Shown here one piece after another: positions 1 through 7,034 of a stretch of 64,000 bases of DNA (position 1 is its first letter; each line of letters opens with the position of its first letter). Both the position numbers and the translations under genes were made by a program. The stretch is from positions 160,826 to 224,825 of the forward strand of contig JBGAOY010000007.1 of assembly GCA_044221555.1 (NCBI GenBank), written 5' to 3'. Source of the stretch: JAEUJM01 sp044221555. Its GTDB lineage: Bacteria > Actinomycetota > Acidimicrobiia > Acidimicrobiales > DATDAH01. A model generated the notes under the pieces. It ran no database searches. It had not been told where the DNA came from and saw nothing but the letters and a program-made list of their open reading frames with translations.

Positions 1-481
1 CACCTTCTTCGTGCAGCACCTCCTCGGGCTCGAGGGCATGCCCCGGCGGGTGGCCGACTACAGCCCCGACGCCGGCTTCACCGGCCTCAACCAACTCTCG
101 TCGCTCGGCTCGGCGCTGCTCGGCCTCTCGACCCTCCCGTTCCTGTGGAACGTGTGGCGCACGCTGCGCCGGCCCGCCCAGGGCGTGGCCAACCCGTGGG
201 ACGCCCACACCCTCGAATGGCACACGGCCTCGCCGCCGCCCCCCCACAACTTCGACGACCTCCCGCCCATCCGCTCGGAGCGCCCGGTGTGGGACCTCAA
301 CCACCCGGACAACCCGGCCGTGGGCCACCGCCCCGCACGCCGCCGCCCGGTGGGGGTGGCGGCGGGGATGGGCGACCACGGCGACGACCTCGGCGGCGGC
401 GACGTCGACGGGCTCGGCGGCGGCGGGGCCGGCGGTCCCGCGGCCGGTGATCCCGGTGCCGGTGAGGGGTCCCCGCCATGA
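1..481 (+). CDS. ctaD: Cytochrome c oxidase subunit I, C-terminal part
   Basis: This is the 3' end of the gene for the catalytic heme-copper subunit of the aa3-type terminal oxidase, which reduces O2 and pumps protons in the cytoplasmic membrane. The 5' part, with the heme and CuB histidines, lies outside the window. What remains is the end of the last periplasmic segment (LEGMPRRVADY), the final membrane helix (about LLGLSTLPFLWNVW) and the cytoplasmic tail with the family motif NPWDAHTLEW. The protein then continues into an unusually long Gly/Asp-rich tail of about 45 residues. Its stop overlaps the start of the subunit IV gene (ATGA), so the two are co-translated. The family call is secure from these motifs and the neighbour. 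Confidence 0.92.
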   Translation, partial: TFFVQHLLGLEGMPRRVADYSPDAGFTGLNQLSSLGSALLGLSTLPFLWNVWRTLRRPAQGVANPWDAHTLEWHTASPPPPHNFDDLPPIRSERPVWDLNHPDNPAVGHRPARRRPVGVAAGMGDHGDDLGGGDVDGLGGGGAGGPAAGDPGAGEGSPP

Positions 482-903
482 CCACGCCGGCGGCGGCGCC
501 GACCGGCCTCGTGGCCCGGGTGAAGGGGTGGCCGCACGAGACCCACGTGTTCGGCGGCACGGGCCTCGTCTTCTTCGTGATCGCCACGCTCTACGCGTCG
601 ACCGGGGGCGAGGCCGCCGGCATCGTCCTGCTGTACGGGTCGACGGTGCTGTCGGGGACCTACGCCGTCTACCTGCGTCGCCACGCCCGCCCGGTGCGGG
701 CGTCGATCGAGGCGCAGGAGGAGGGCGAGATCCCCAACCAGCTCTACCTGCCGGAGCAGTCGCTCTGGCCGGTGGGCATCGGCGCCGGCGGCGTGCTGGT
801 GCTGGCCGGGTTCGCGGTGGGCACCTGGGTGCTGGTGGCCGGCGCCCTCCTGCTGGTGCGCAGCGTCGTCGGCTTCGTGGTCGAGGGCCGCGCCCGGCAG
901 TAG
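478..903 (+). CDS. ctaF: Cytochrome c oxidase subunit IV (actinobacterial type)
   Basis: This 141-residue small membrane subunit belongs to actinobacterial aa3 oxidases. Two hydrophobic hairpins are visible (about residues 26-65 and 95-130), separated by a polar loop containing IPNQLYLPEQSLWP, which is typical of CtaF. The ATG overlaps the subunit I stop by four bases, indicating translational coupling. A strong inverted repeat follows two bases after the stop, so this is the last gene of the cta operon. In actinobacteria the protein is an accessory subunit of the oxidase in the bc1-aa3 supercomplex. Nothing is missing and the length is normal for the family. Confidence 0.9.
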   Translation: MTTPAAAPTGLVARVKGWPHETHVFGGTGLVFFVIATLYASTGGEAAGIVLLYGSTVLSGTYAVYLRRHARPVRASIEAQEEGEIPNQLYLPEQSLWPVGIGAGGVLVLAGFAVGTWVLVAGALLLVRSVVGFVVEGRARQ

Positions 904-904
904 C

Positions 905-927
905 GGGCGCGCCCGTTCGGCGCGCCC
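905..927 (+). terminator. Hairpin terminator after the cta operon
   Basis: A perfect 9-bp inverted repeat (GGGCGCGCC, loop CGTTC, GGCGCGCCC) starts two bases after the ctaF stop. There is no T-run, as is usual in GC-rich actinomycetes. The remaining bases up to 1025 show nothing else I can name. Confidence 0.7.
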
Positions 928-1025
928 GACCCGGTGGTCGGCGATCGGGTGCCCGTCGCGGCAGCGAACGGGCGCCTGCTGCTGGTCCCGCCGCGGGGGC
1001 GCGGGGGTGGGTCAGCGGGGGTGGG

Positions 1026-1211
1026 TCAGATGCGGCGACGGCGACCGACGCCGCGACCGACCCCGCGTCCCGGGGTCACCGCCGCGCCCACGACGGCGGC
1101 CTTGGCCACCGGCGACGGCCCGGGGGTGACGGCCTTGGCGACGACCGCGGTCTTGGCGACGGGGGCGCGCACGACGCCGACTCGGCCTCTGCGGGCTGGA
1201 CGTAGTGGCAT
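1026..1211 (-). CDS. Small basic protein paired with DUF6325
   Basis: This is a 61-residue Arg/Ala/Val-rich protein that starts MPLRPARRGRVG and ends in an arginine-rich tail. The ATG lies one base after the stop of the DUF6325 gene, so it is almost certainly translated with it. A short hydrophobic middle (AVVAKAVTPG, AAVVGAAVTPG) could be a weak membrane segment or a flexible stretch. Small proteins of this sort commonly follow DUF6325-type genes in actinobacteria, sometimes carrying a SHOCT domain, but no SHOCT motif is visible here. The function is unknown. A longer frame upstream exists, but it would run through the DUF6325 gene and has no support. Confidence 0.6.
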   Translation of the reverse strand: MPLRPARRGRVGVVRAPVAKTAVVAKAVTPGPSPVAKAAVVGAAVTPGRGVGRGVGRRRRI

Positions 1212-1212
1212 G

Positions 1213-1707
1213 TCAGTCTCCTTCTTCCTCGAGCTCTTCTTCGAGCTCTTCTTCGAGCTCGTCGACCAGCGCTTCGTCGGCCTCGATGGCCGCGATGATG
1301 GCCTGGATCGGGATGCGGCCGTTGCCGATGAGCTGGCCACCCGAGCGGCGGGCCGCCGCGGCGAACGGTGCGGCCCACACGTTCTCGTAGACGATCACCC
1401 CCGCCACGCTGCCGGGATCCATGGCCGCGGCCAGGTGCTCCACGTCCTCCTCGGCCAGCAGTTCGGCCAGCTCGGCCTCGAGCGCCTGCAGGTCGCCGAG
1501 GTCGTCCAGGTCTTCGAGCTCGATGGCCTCGATGGTGCCGTCCGCATCCTTGGCCAGCACGAGGATGTCGATGACCCGGATGGTGCCGGCGTCGACCAGG
1601 GCGAGCAGCTCAGCGGCCATCTCACCGGTGAAGTTGGCCTGTCCAGCGGGGAACTCGACGATCACGAAGTCGACGGGTCCCAGCTCGTCCAGCGGTGTGT
1701 CGGTCAT
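1213..1707 (-). CDS. DUF6325 family protein
   Basis: This 164-residue acidic soluble protein begins with the family pattern DELGPVDFVIVEFP and contains FTGEMAAELLALVDAGTIRVID. Later it carries GSVAGVIVYENVWAAPFAAAARRSGGQ, the hallmark DUF6325 segment. The C-terminus is a run of Glu-rich repeats (ELEEELEEELEEEGD) encoded by a 12-bp repeat of GAGCTCTTCTTC type on the plus strand. DUF6325 proteins are widespread in actinobacteria and related to DUF1269-like putative stress or membrane-associated proteins; the biochemical role is unknown. The gene is the first of a two-gene unit with the small basic protein downstream. Confidence 0.8.
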   Translation of the reverse strand: MTDTPLDELGPVDFVIVEFPAGQANFTGEMAAELLALVDAGTIRVIDILVLAKDADGTIEAIELEDLDDLGDLQALEAELAELLAEEDVEHLAAAMDPGSVAGVIVYENVWAAPFAAAARRSGGQLIGNGRIPIQAIIAAIEADEALVDELEEELEEELEEEGD

Positions 1708-1810
1708 GGGTTCTCGTTTCGTCAGCAGCCGGGCGCCCGAGCATAGGCCGCACGGTCACCACGTGGTTACGCCGCAGGACTGTCGGACGACGGGCTGGTT
1801 GACTGACGTG

Positions 1811-2467
1811 ATGGCGTACACCCCGGTCACCCCGCACCAGATCGCCGACGACGAGACGCTGTCCGACTGGCGCGTGCTCGTTCGCACCCTCCAGGCCGAG
1901 TTCGTGGCCGGGTCGTTCTCGGCCGGCGCCACCCTCCTGGCCGCCGTCGCGGCGGCCGCCGACGCCGCCGATCACCACCCCGACCTCGGCCTGCGCTACC
2001 CGGGACGGGTGCGCGTGGCGCTGACCACCCACGCCATCAACGGGCTCTCCGATGCCGATGTGGCCCTCGCCCGGGCGATCTCGGCCATCGCCGCCGACCA
2101 CGGTGCCGCCGCCGAGCCGACCACCCCCGAGCGGTTGGAGATCTGCATCGACACGATGGACGCCGATCGCATCCGACCCTTCTGGGCCGCCGTCCTGGGC
2201 TATCGGGACACCGATGGCGAGTTGCTCGACCCGGCGGGTGTGGGGCCCGCCCTGTGGTTCCAGCAGATGGACGAGCCCCGTAGGGACCGCGACCGCTTCC
2301 ACCTCGACATCGTGGTGGCGCACGACAAGGCCGATGATCGCGTGGCCGCGGCCCTCGCCGCCGGCGGCCGGCTGGTCAGCGACACCTTCGCCCGGTCGTG
2401 GTGGATCCTCGCCGACGCCGACGGCAACGAGGTCTGCGTCTGCACCTGGCAGGACCGGTCGGGGTGA
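1811..2467 (+). CDS. Pterin-4a-carbinolamine dehydratase-VOC fusion
   Basis: This 218-residue protein has two domains. Residues 1-95 match pterin-4a-carbinolamine dehydratase: DHHPD near 54-58 and the LTTH plus GLSDADVALARAI region at 71-90 carry the catalytic histidines. Residues about 110-218 form a VOC/glyoxalase-like fold (LEICIDTMDADRIRPFWAAVLGY ... FHLDIVV ... DADGNEVCVC). PCD enzymes regenerate dihydrobiopterin by dehydrating 4a-hydroxytetrahydropterin, but many actinobacterial PCD-VOC fusions lie far from any pterin hydroxylase, as here, so the physiological substrate is unclear. The chosen ATG gives the normal PCD N-terminus; the frame is open further upstream but that part is not PCD-like. 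Confidence 0.82.
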   Translation: MAYTPVTPHQIADDETLSDWRVLVRTLQAEFVAGSFSAGATLLAAVAAAADAADHHPDLGLRYPGRVRVALTTHAINGLSDADVALARAISAIAADHGAAAEPTTPERLEICIDTMDADRIRPFWAAVLGYRDTDGELLDPAGVGPALWFQQMDEPRRDRDRFHLDIVVAHDKADDRVAAALAAGGRLVSDTFARSWWILADADGNEVCVCTWQDRSG

Positions 2468-2542
2468 GGCCTCGCCGTTCCTTGGGGCAGGACCCTGGGG
2501 AGCAGGCGGGTGCCGCGGCGGGCGGCGGTCAGCCCGGGCAGT

Positions 2543-2587
2543 CGGCCGGGTTTCAGCCGGCCGGGTAACAGCCCGCCGGGTGTCAGC
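2543..2587. repeat. Three 15-bp tandem units across a stop codon
   Basis: Three consecutive 15-nt units of the form C(G/C)GCCGGGTNNCAGC lie in the convergent gap and run over the stop codon of the leftward DUF3089 gene (2583-2585). The variable bases sit at the same place in each unit. Confidence 0.65.
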
Positions 2588-3791
2588 CGGTGTAGGTGGC
2601 GGCCTGGGACTCGACGAGGAGGAGCAGGTCGCCGAGGCTGAAGTTGTAGTCGGCGGTGTGGAGCGAGTCGGCGTGCTCGGCGGTGGCCGCGATGTGGTCG
2701 ATCTCGCGGGTGTCGCCGGGCGGCGGGTCGGCGTCGATGGCGAGGTAGACTTGGCCCTCGTCGGTCTCGGCGCACGTGGCGGTGTAGTGGTCGGGGATCA
2801 CCTCGGTGGCGGTCTCGACACCGGGCACGGACACGCCGAAGTAGCCCGCCTCGAGACGGTCGTCGCCGTCGACCAACTGCGTGGGGTTCACGCAGGCCCG
2901 CACCGTGCCGTCGTCGACGGGGTCCGCGTGCTCGGGCGGCTCGGTGGCGGCGTACGAGTCGAAGCCGACCGCGCAGCCGGTCTCGGTGGCCGACGTGCAC
3001 AGCGGGATGTTGTCGAAGGTGCCACCGACGACCTCGCCCGGCGGGACGCGCAGGCGTCCGGTCGGCCCGACGAGCAGCGCCGAGATGAGCTGGCCCCGCA
3101 TCGCGGGCGAATCGTCGAACTCCTCCTGGAGCAGCCGGATGAGGTGATGGGTGCCCTGCGAGTGGCCGAGCAGGACGAGGGGGCGGCCGTCGTTGTACGT
3201 GGCCATGTAGGTCTCGAAGGCGTCGAGCACGTCGGCGTAGGCGGTGGCGAACGGGGCGAGGCCGAACAGGTCGCCGGCGTCGCCACCGCGGGGATAGCTG
3301 CCGATGGTGGCCTGGCGGTAGCGGGGCACGTAGAGGTCGCAGAGCGAGGCGAAGCGGGCCGCCTGGAACTGGGTGGTGTAGGGCTCGAGCGGGTTGGGCA
3401 CGTCGAAGGGGTGGTTGCCAGGCTCGGACGAGTAGTCGAGGGTCGGGTACACGTAGAAGCAGTCGAAGGCCGGGTCGGCGGCGGGCTCGAAGGGCACGAC
3501 GGTCTGGGTCCCGTCGGGCGCGACCTCAGTAGTGGTCAGGTCCTCGTTGCACACGTCGTCGGTGAGGTCGGGCCGGCACAGCCAGTGGGTGTCGTCGGCG
3601 TAGACCTCGCTGGTGTGGCCGACGTAGGGGTTCACGAAGGGCACGTCGGCGGCGGTCGTGCTGGTGGCCGGCGTGCCGCTCGCCGACGCCTCACCCCCAC
3701 CGTCGCTGCCGCAGGCGGTCACAGCGCCCGTCAGCACCACGCCGATCAGCAGGACGGCGAGCAGGCGGGGCGGTCGGCACGGGAGGTCCAC
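2583..3791 (-). CDS. DUF3089 secreted lipoprotein, lipase-like
   Basis: This 402-residue protein carries a lipoprotein signal (LLAVLLIGVVLTG then VTAC, lipid-attached Cys27). An exported DUF3089 alpha/beta-hydrolase domain follows. The nucleophile elbow GHSQG is visible with Ser at about 211, and the strand PAFDCFYVYPT precedes it as in the family. DUF3089 proteins are predicted esterases or lipases acting outside the cell; the substrate is unknown. I chose the GTG at 3791 because the longer upstream reading frame runs into the tRNA-like sequence and would put extra charged residues in front of the signal peptide. The gene stands alone, convergent with the PCD-VOC gene. Confidence 0.82.
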   Translation of the reverse strand: MDLPCRPPRLLAVLLIGVVLTGAVTACGSDGGGEASASGTPATSTTAADVPFVNPYVGHTSEVYADDTHWLCRPDLTDDVCNEDLTTTEVAPDGTQTVVPFEPAADPAFDCFYVYPTLDYSSEPGNHPFDVPNPLEPYTTQFQAARFASLCDLYVPRYRQATIGSYPRGGDAGDLFGLAPFATAYADVLDAFETYMATYNDGRPLVLLGHSQGTHHLIRLLQEEFDDSPAMRGQLISALLVGPTGRLRVPPGEVVGGTFDNIPLCTSATETGCAVGFDSYAATEPPEHADPVDDGTVRACVNPTQLVDGDDRLEAGYFGVSVPGVETATEVIPDHYTATCAETDEGQVYLAIDADPPPGDTREIDHIAATAEHADSLHTADYNFSLGDLLLLVESQAATYTG

Positions 3792-3845
3792 ACCCCAGTA
3801 TGGAACGGGCGCCCGCCGGCACCCCCGTCGGGCCGGCCCCCTTCG

Positions 3846-3918
3846 GCGGCGATAGCTCAGTGGCCGGAGCACCTGCTCTGCAGGCAGGGGGTCGTGGGTT
3901 CGAGTCCCATCAGGTCCA
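3846..3918 (+). pseudogene. tRNA-Ala(TGC)-like sequence with broken acceptor stem
   Basis: D-arm (GCTC/GAGC, 3855-3870), anticodon arm (CCTGC/GCAGG with TGC anticodon) and T-arm (GTGGG, TTCGAGT, CCCAT) fold well with normal spacing. However, the 5' seven bases (GCGGCGA) do not pair with the 3' acceptor strand (CAGGTCC), and the base before the anticodon is C instead of the universal U33. Both defects argue against a working tRNA. It is better read as a tRNA-gene remnant, perhaps from an integration or duplication event. No CCA is encoded. Confidence 0.6.
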
Positions 3919-4034
3919 CTGGCGCCGTGGCGCCGGGGTCACCGAGCGGGCAGTGGCCGGGTGCGACAGACTGCGGGGACGCGTGCGGTGGCGCCTTGAC
4001 GGGTGGCGCCGCACCTCTTGTCTGGGGGACGGCC

Positions 4035-4838
4035 ATGTTCAAGGGGAGATCTGCCTTCGTCACGGGGGGCGGGACCGGGATCGGTCTCGCCTGCGCCGAG
4101 GCCATCGTCGAACGGGGTGGGTCGGTGACCATCGCCGGCCGGCGGACCGAGGTGCTCGAGGCCGCCGCCGACCGGCTCGGTGAGCGAGCGAGTTGGGTGG
4201 CGTGCGACGTCACGAGCACCGAGTCGGTGGAGCAGGCGATCGCCACCGCGGTCGAGTGCTTCGGGCCGCTCAGCCTGGCGGTCAACTCCGCGTTCCAGGC
4301 GATGGTCGGCAGCATCCTGGGCACCCCGGCCGACCTCTTCGCGCTCACGACCGAAGGCACCCTCAACGGCACGTTCCGCGCCCTCCAGGCCGAGGCGGGA
4401 GCGATGGTCGACGCCGGGGGCGCCATCGTCAACATCAGCTCGGTGGCCGGCGTTCGCAGCGGCCGCTGGGAGGGGGCCTACTCGGCCTCCAAGGCGGGCA
4501 TCGACATGCTCACCCGTGTCGCCGCCGATGAGCTCGGTCACTTCGGGATCCGCGTCAACTCGGTCCTGCCCGGCCTGATCACCACCGACAACGCCGCCCC
4601 GCTCACCGACGACCCAGTGGTGCGGGCGGGCTTCGTCCGCCAGACCCCGCTCGAGCGGCTGGGGGACCCCGAGGACGTGGCCCGGTGCGTCGCCTTCCTG
4701 CTGAGCGACGAGGCGAGCTTCATCACGGGCCAGTGCATCGGCGTCGACGGCGGGCTCAGCCTGCGCGGCCTGCCCGAGCCCGAGCACGGCGACGTGCTCC
4801 GCCGGCTCGTGCCGGACTTCTTCGCCGACATGCCCTGA
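4035..4838 (+). CDS. SDR family oxidoreductase
   Basis: This is a classical short-chain dehydrogenase of 267 residues. The cofactor motif TGGGTGIG lies near the N-terminus. It is followed by the Asp of DVTS, NISSVAG and the catalytic YSASK around residue 155, and it ends with FITGQCIGVDGG. The basic residue after beta-2 (AGRRTE) suggests NADP(H). The structural NNAG motif is altered to VNSAF, which some SDR groups show. The tail is about 20 residues longer than usual (LPEPEHGDVLRRLVPDFFADMP). The ATG at 4035 has an upstream GGGGGAC that can serve as a ribosome site. It lies just downstream of the tRNA-like remnant and has no obvious operon partner, so the substrate is unknown. Confidence 0.85.
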   Translation: MFKGRSAFVTGGGTGIGLACAEAIVERGGSVTIAGRRTEVLEAAADRLGERASWVACDVTSTESVEQAIATAVECFGPLSLAVNSAFQAMVGSILGTPADLFALTTEGTLNGTFRALQAEAGAMVDAGGAIVNISSVAGVRSGRWEGAYSASKAGIDMLTRVAADELGHFGIRVNSVLPGLITTDNAAPLTDDPVVRAGFVRQTPLERLGDPEDVARCVAFLLSDEASFITGQCIGVDGGLSLRGLPEPEHGDVLRRLVPDFFADMP

Positions 4839-4918
4839 CCCGGTCGTCGACCGCGACACGTCGACGCCCTGCCGCATCGGGCCACCGGGCGGCGCCGCCG
4901 TCCGTTACGGTGCGCTCC

Positions 4919-6091
4919 ATGGCGGTCGCTGACGTCGAGGTGCCGGTGGTGATGGGGTTCACGCCGCCGTCGGTGGTGCTCACCGACGACGACGGCCTCC
5001 TGCGGGCGGGCACCCGGGGCGGGCCCTACTCGGACGACACCGTGGTGCCGCACCAGTGCCCCGCCACCGACCTCGCCGCGCCGGGCGCCCCCGCCCCCGA
5101 CCTGTTCCGGTCGGGCTTCGACCTCGCCGACCTGTCCGGGTTCGCGGACCTTCAGGCCACCCTCGAGCGGGTGCGGGTCGCCGGCCGCATCGAGGACGAC
5201 GACGCCGCCGTGGTCCGCGGCACCCTGAACGGGGCCACCCTGCCGCTCGCCGCGGGGCGGACGGTCACCGTGCTGCACGTGGCCGACGAGGGCCTGATCA
5301 TGCGATCCGGTGGGCCGAACGGGCGCTCGGTGGTGGGCCCTCGGATGAAAGGCATGAACGGGCACGCCGCCGCCAAGTCGGTGCACGCCGACCAGGACGT
5401 GCACGGCACCCCGCTCACCCAGGTGATGGACGGCCGGGCGCCGGCCCTGTTCCGGTACCACTCCCCCGACGGCGACAACGACGACGCGTCGCTGATGTTG
5501 GTCAACCTCTGGATGCCGCTCCAACAGGCGGTCCAGCCCCTCGTCCTCGGCGACGGCTCCAGCCTCGACCGGCGCCACCACCAGCTCCGCTACGGGCTGC
5601 CCACCACATCGTTCCTCAACCGTGACGACGACATGGTGGTCAACGACATCTGGCTGTTCCTGCACGACCCGGCGCAGCGCTGGTGCTTCCGGTCCGACCT
5701 CGACGCCCGCCACGCCTGGCTCTTCGACACCCTGAGCACCCCCCACAGCGCCGGCATCCTCCCGGGTGAGGACGTCGCCGAGCGGTGCTACGACGCCCTC
5801 GAGGACGCCGAGGCCGCGGTCGAGCGCGGCGACGCCGCCGCGCTGGCCGAGGCGCTGGCCCCGCTGGACGCGCTGGACCCGGACACGCCGTCCGCCCCTG
5901 CCGGTGCGCCCCCGGGGCTCCGTGACGCCATCGCCGCCATGGCGGCGGCCGCCGACCAGGCCCGTCGCGACCCCACCGGGACGTGCGGTCCCGGCGCCGA
6001 GGCGTGGGTCGCGTCGTCGCAGGAGGCCCGCCGCCGGGTCGTGCGCATGTCGATCGAGCTCCGCCTGGTCGTCGCCGTCGACGGCCGCTGA
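4919..6091 (+). CDS. CmcJ/NvfI-like protein, putative oxygenase
   Basis: This 390-residue protein resembles the CmcJ/AsaB/NvfI group. Shared signs are VHADQDVHG near 155, NLWMPLQQAVQPLVLGD in the middle, and DIWLFLHDPAQRWCF followed by TPHSAG. Members of that group act in natural-product pathways, some as non-heme iron oxygenases or isomerases, others with CmcI in cephamycin methoxylation. The present copy has an extra alanine-rich C-terminal region (about residues 290-390) not typical of the family. The start ATG was chosen because protein-like composition begins there. No secondary-metabolite genes lie beside it, so the role is open. The family call is moderate and based on pattern only. 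Confidence 0.5.
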   Translation: MAVADVEVPVVMGFTPPSVVLTDDDGLLRAGTRGGPYSDDTVVPHQCPATDLAAPGAPAPDLFRSGFDLADLSGFADLQATLERVRVAGRIEDDDAAVVRGTLNGATLPLAAGRTVTVLHVADEGLIMRSGGPNGRSVVGPRMKGMNGHAAAKSVHADQDVHGTPLTQVMDGRAPALFRYHSPDGDNDDASLMLVNLWMPLQQAVQPLVLGDGSSLDRRHHQLRYGLPTTSFLNRDDDMVVNDIWLFLHDPAQRWCFRSDLDARHAWLFDTLSTPHSAGILPGEDVAERCYDALEDAEAAVERGDAAALAEALAPLDALDPDTPSAPAGAPPGLRDAIAAMAAAADQARRDPTGTCGPGAEAWVASSQEARRRVVRMSIELRLVVAVDGR

Positions 6092-6111
6092 CCTGCTCAC
6101 CCGCTGACCTG

Positions 6112-6130
6112 CGGACCGGGCGGCGGTCCG
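6112..6130. terminator. Bidirectional hairpin between convergent genes
   Basis: The 7-bp inverted repeat CGGACCG/CGGTCCG with a 5-nt loop lies between the stops of the rightward CmcJ-like gene and the leftward LLM oxidoreductase gene. Confidence 0.5.
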
Positions 6131-6131
6131 G

Positions 6132-6980
6132 TCACCGCAGCAGGGGCAGCACCTCCTCGGCGATGCGGTGGCGCTGCTCGACGGCGTTCCCGGCGGGCCA
6201 CACGTTGATCGCGTCGAAGCCGAGCTCGCCGAAGGCAGCGAGCCGCTCGGCCACCTCCTCCGCGCTGCCGCTGACGAGCGACGGCTCGTCGCGGCGGGCC
6301 CCGACGGCGATGCCGACGTTGTAGACGAAGGTGAGGTCTTCCCGGGAACGGCCGGCGGCCTCCGCAGCCCGGAGGACGACCGCGGACCGTTCGGGGATCA
6401 CCTCTGGCGGCGCGAAGGGGACCGAGGGGAGCCACCCGTCGGCGAGACGGCCGGTGAGGGCGAGCACCTTCGGCCCGTTGCCGCCGATCCACACACGGAT
6501 CGGCTGGACCGGCTTCGGCTCGATCGCCGCGTCCCGCACGGAGAGCTGCCGGCCCTCGTGGGTGAAGGGGGTGCGGTCCCAGGTGCCGTGCAGGATCGTC
6601 AGCGCGTCCTCGAGGGCCTCGACCTTGGCGCCCGGCGGCCGCACGTCGAGCCCGAAGGCGGCGAACTCCGCGTCCATCCCTCCTGCGCCGTACCCGAGCA
6701 CGAGGCGACCGCCGGACAGGCGCTGGAGGCTCTCGGCCATCTTCGCCAGCACGGCCGGCGCCCGATACGGCAGGCCCAGGACGTTGGGCACGACCTGCAC
6801 CCGCGAGGTCGCGGCGGCCACCCAGGTCAGGTAGGTCCAGGTCTCGTGGGTCGGGTGGGTGCCGTGGAGGTGGTCGGAGACGCTGACGAAGTCGTACCCG
6901 AGGGCCTCCGCCTCACGGGCCTCGGCGGCGGGGTCGACGCCGGACTCGACCGCGGTTGACAGGTTGTAGCCGAATCGCAT
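6132..6980 (-). CDS. LLM-class F420-dependent oxidoreductase
   Basis: This 282-residue protein has a luciferase-like TIM barrel. It opens MRFGYNLSTAVESG, continues with YDFVSVSDHL, TSRVQVVPNVLGLPYR, LSGGRLVLGYGAG, and has the late signature RVWIGGNGPKVLALTGRLADGW. Such proteins in actinobacteria usually bind coenzyme F420, sometimes FMN, and oxidise or reduce small substrates. The ATG at 6980 fits the family start; a GTG five codons upstream (6995) is also possible. The gene lies 54 bases downstream of a LuxR regulator gene on the same strand and may be transcribed with it. The substrate cannot be predicted. Confidence 0.85.
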   Translation of the reverse strand: MRFGYNLSTAVESGVDPAAEAREAEALGYDFVSVSDHLHGTHPTHETWTYLTWVAAATSRVQVVPNVLGLPYRAPAVLAKMAESLQRLSGGRLVLGYGAGGMDAEFAAFGLDVRPPGAKVEALEDALTILHGTWDRTPFTHEGRQLSVRDAAIEPKPVQPIRVWIGGNGPKVLALTGRLADGWLPSVPFAPPEVIPERSAVVLRAAEAAGRSREDLTFVYNVGIAVGARRDEPSLVSGSAEEVAERLAAFGELGFDAINVWPAGNAVEQRHRIAEEVLPLLR

Positions 6981-7034
6981 GCCGTACCGAACCACCGGGG
7001 GCCCCCGTCCATTTCCTCCGGGGGAGGGTCGGGG

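Noticed and set aside
1225..1262. GAGCTC-rich repeat at the end of the DUF6325 gene
   Set aside because: It codes for the Glu-rich tail of that protein; not a separate element.
3857..4435. Minus-strand frame ending in GLEPTTPCLQSRCS
   Set aside because: This is the well-known spurious peptide from reading across a tRNA gene backwards; it also lies antisense to the SDR.
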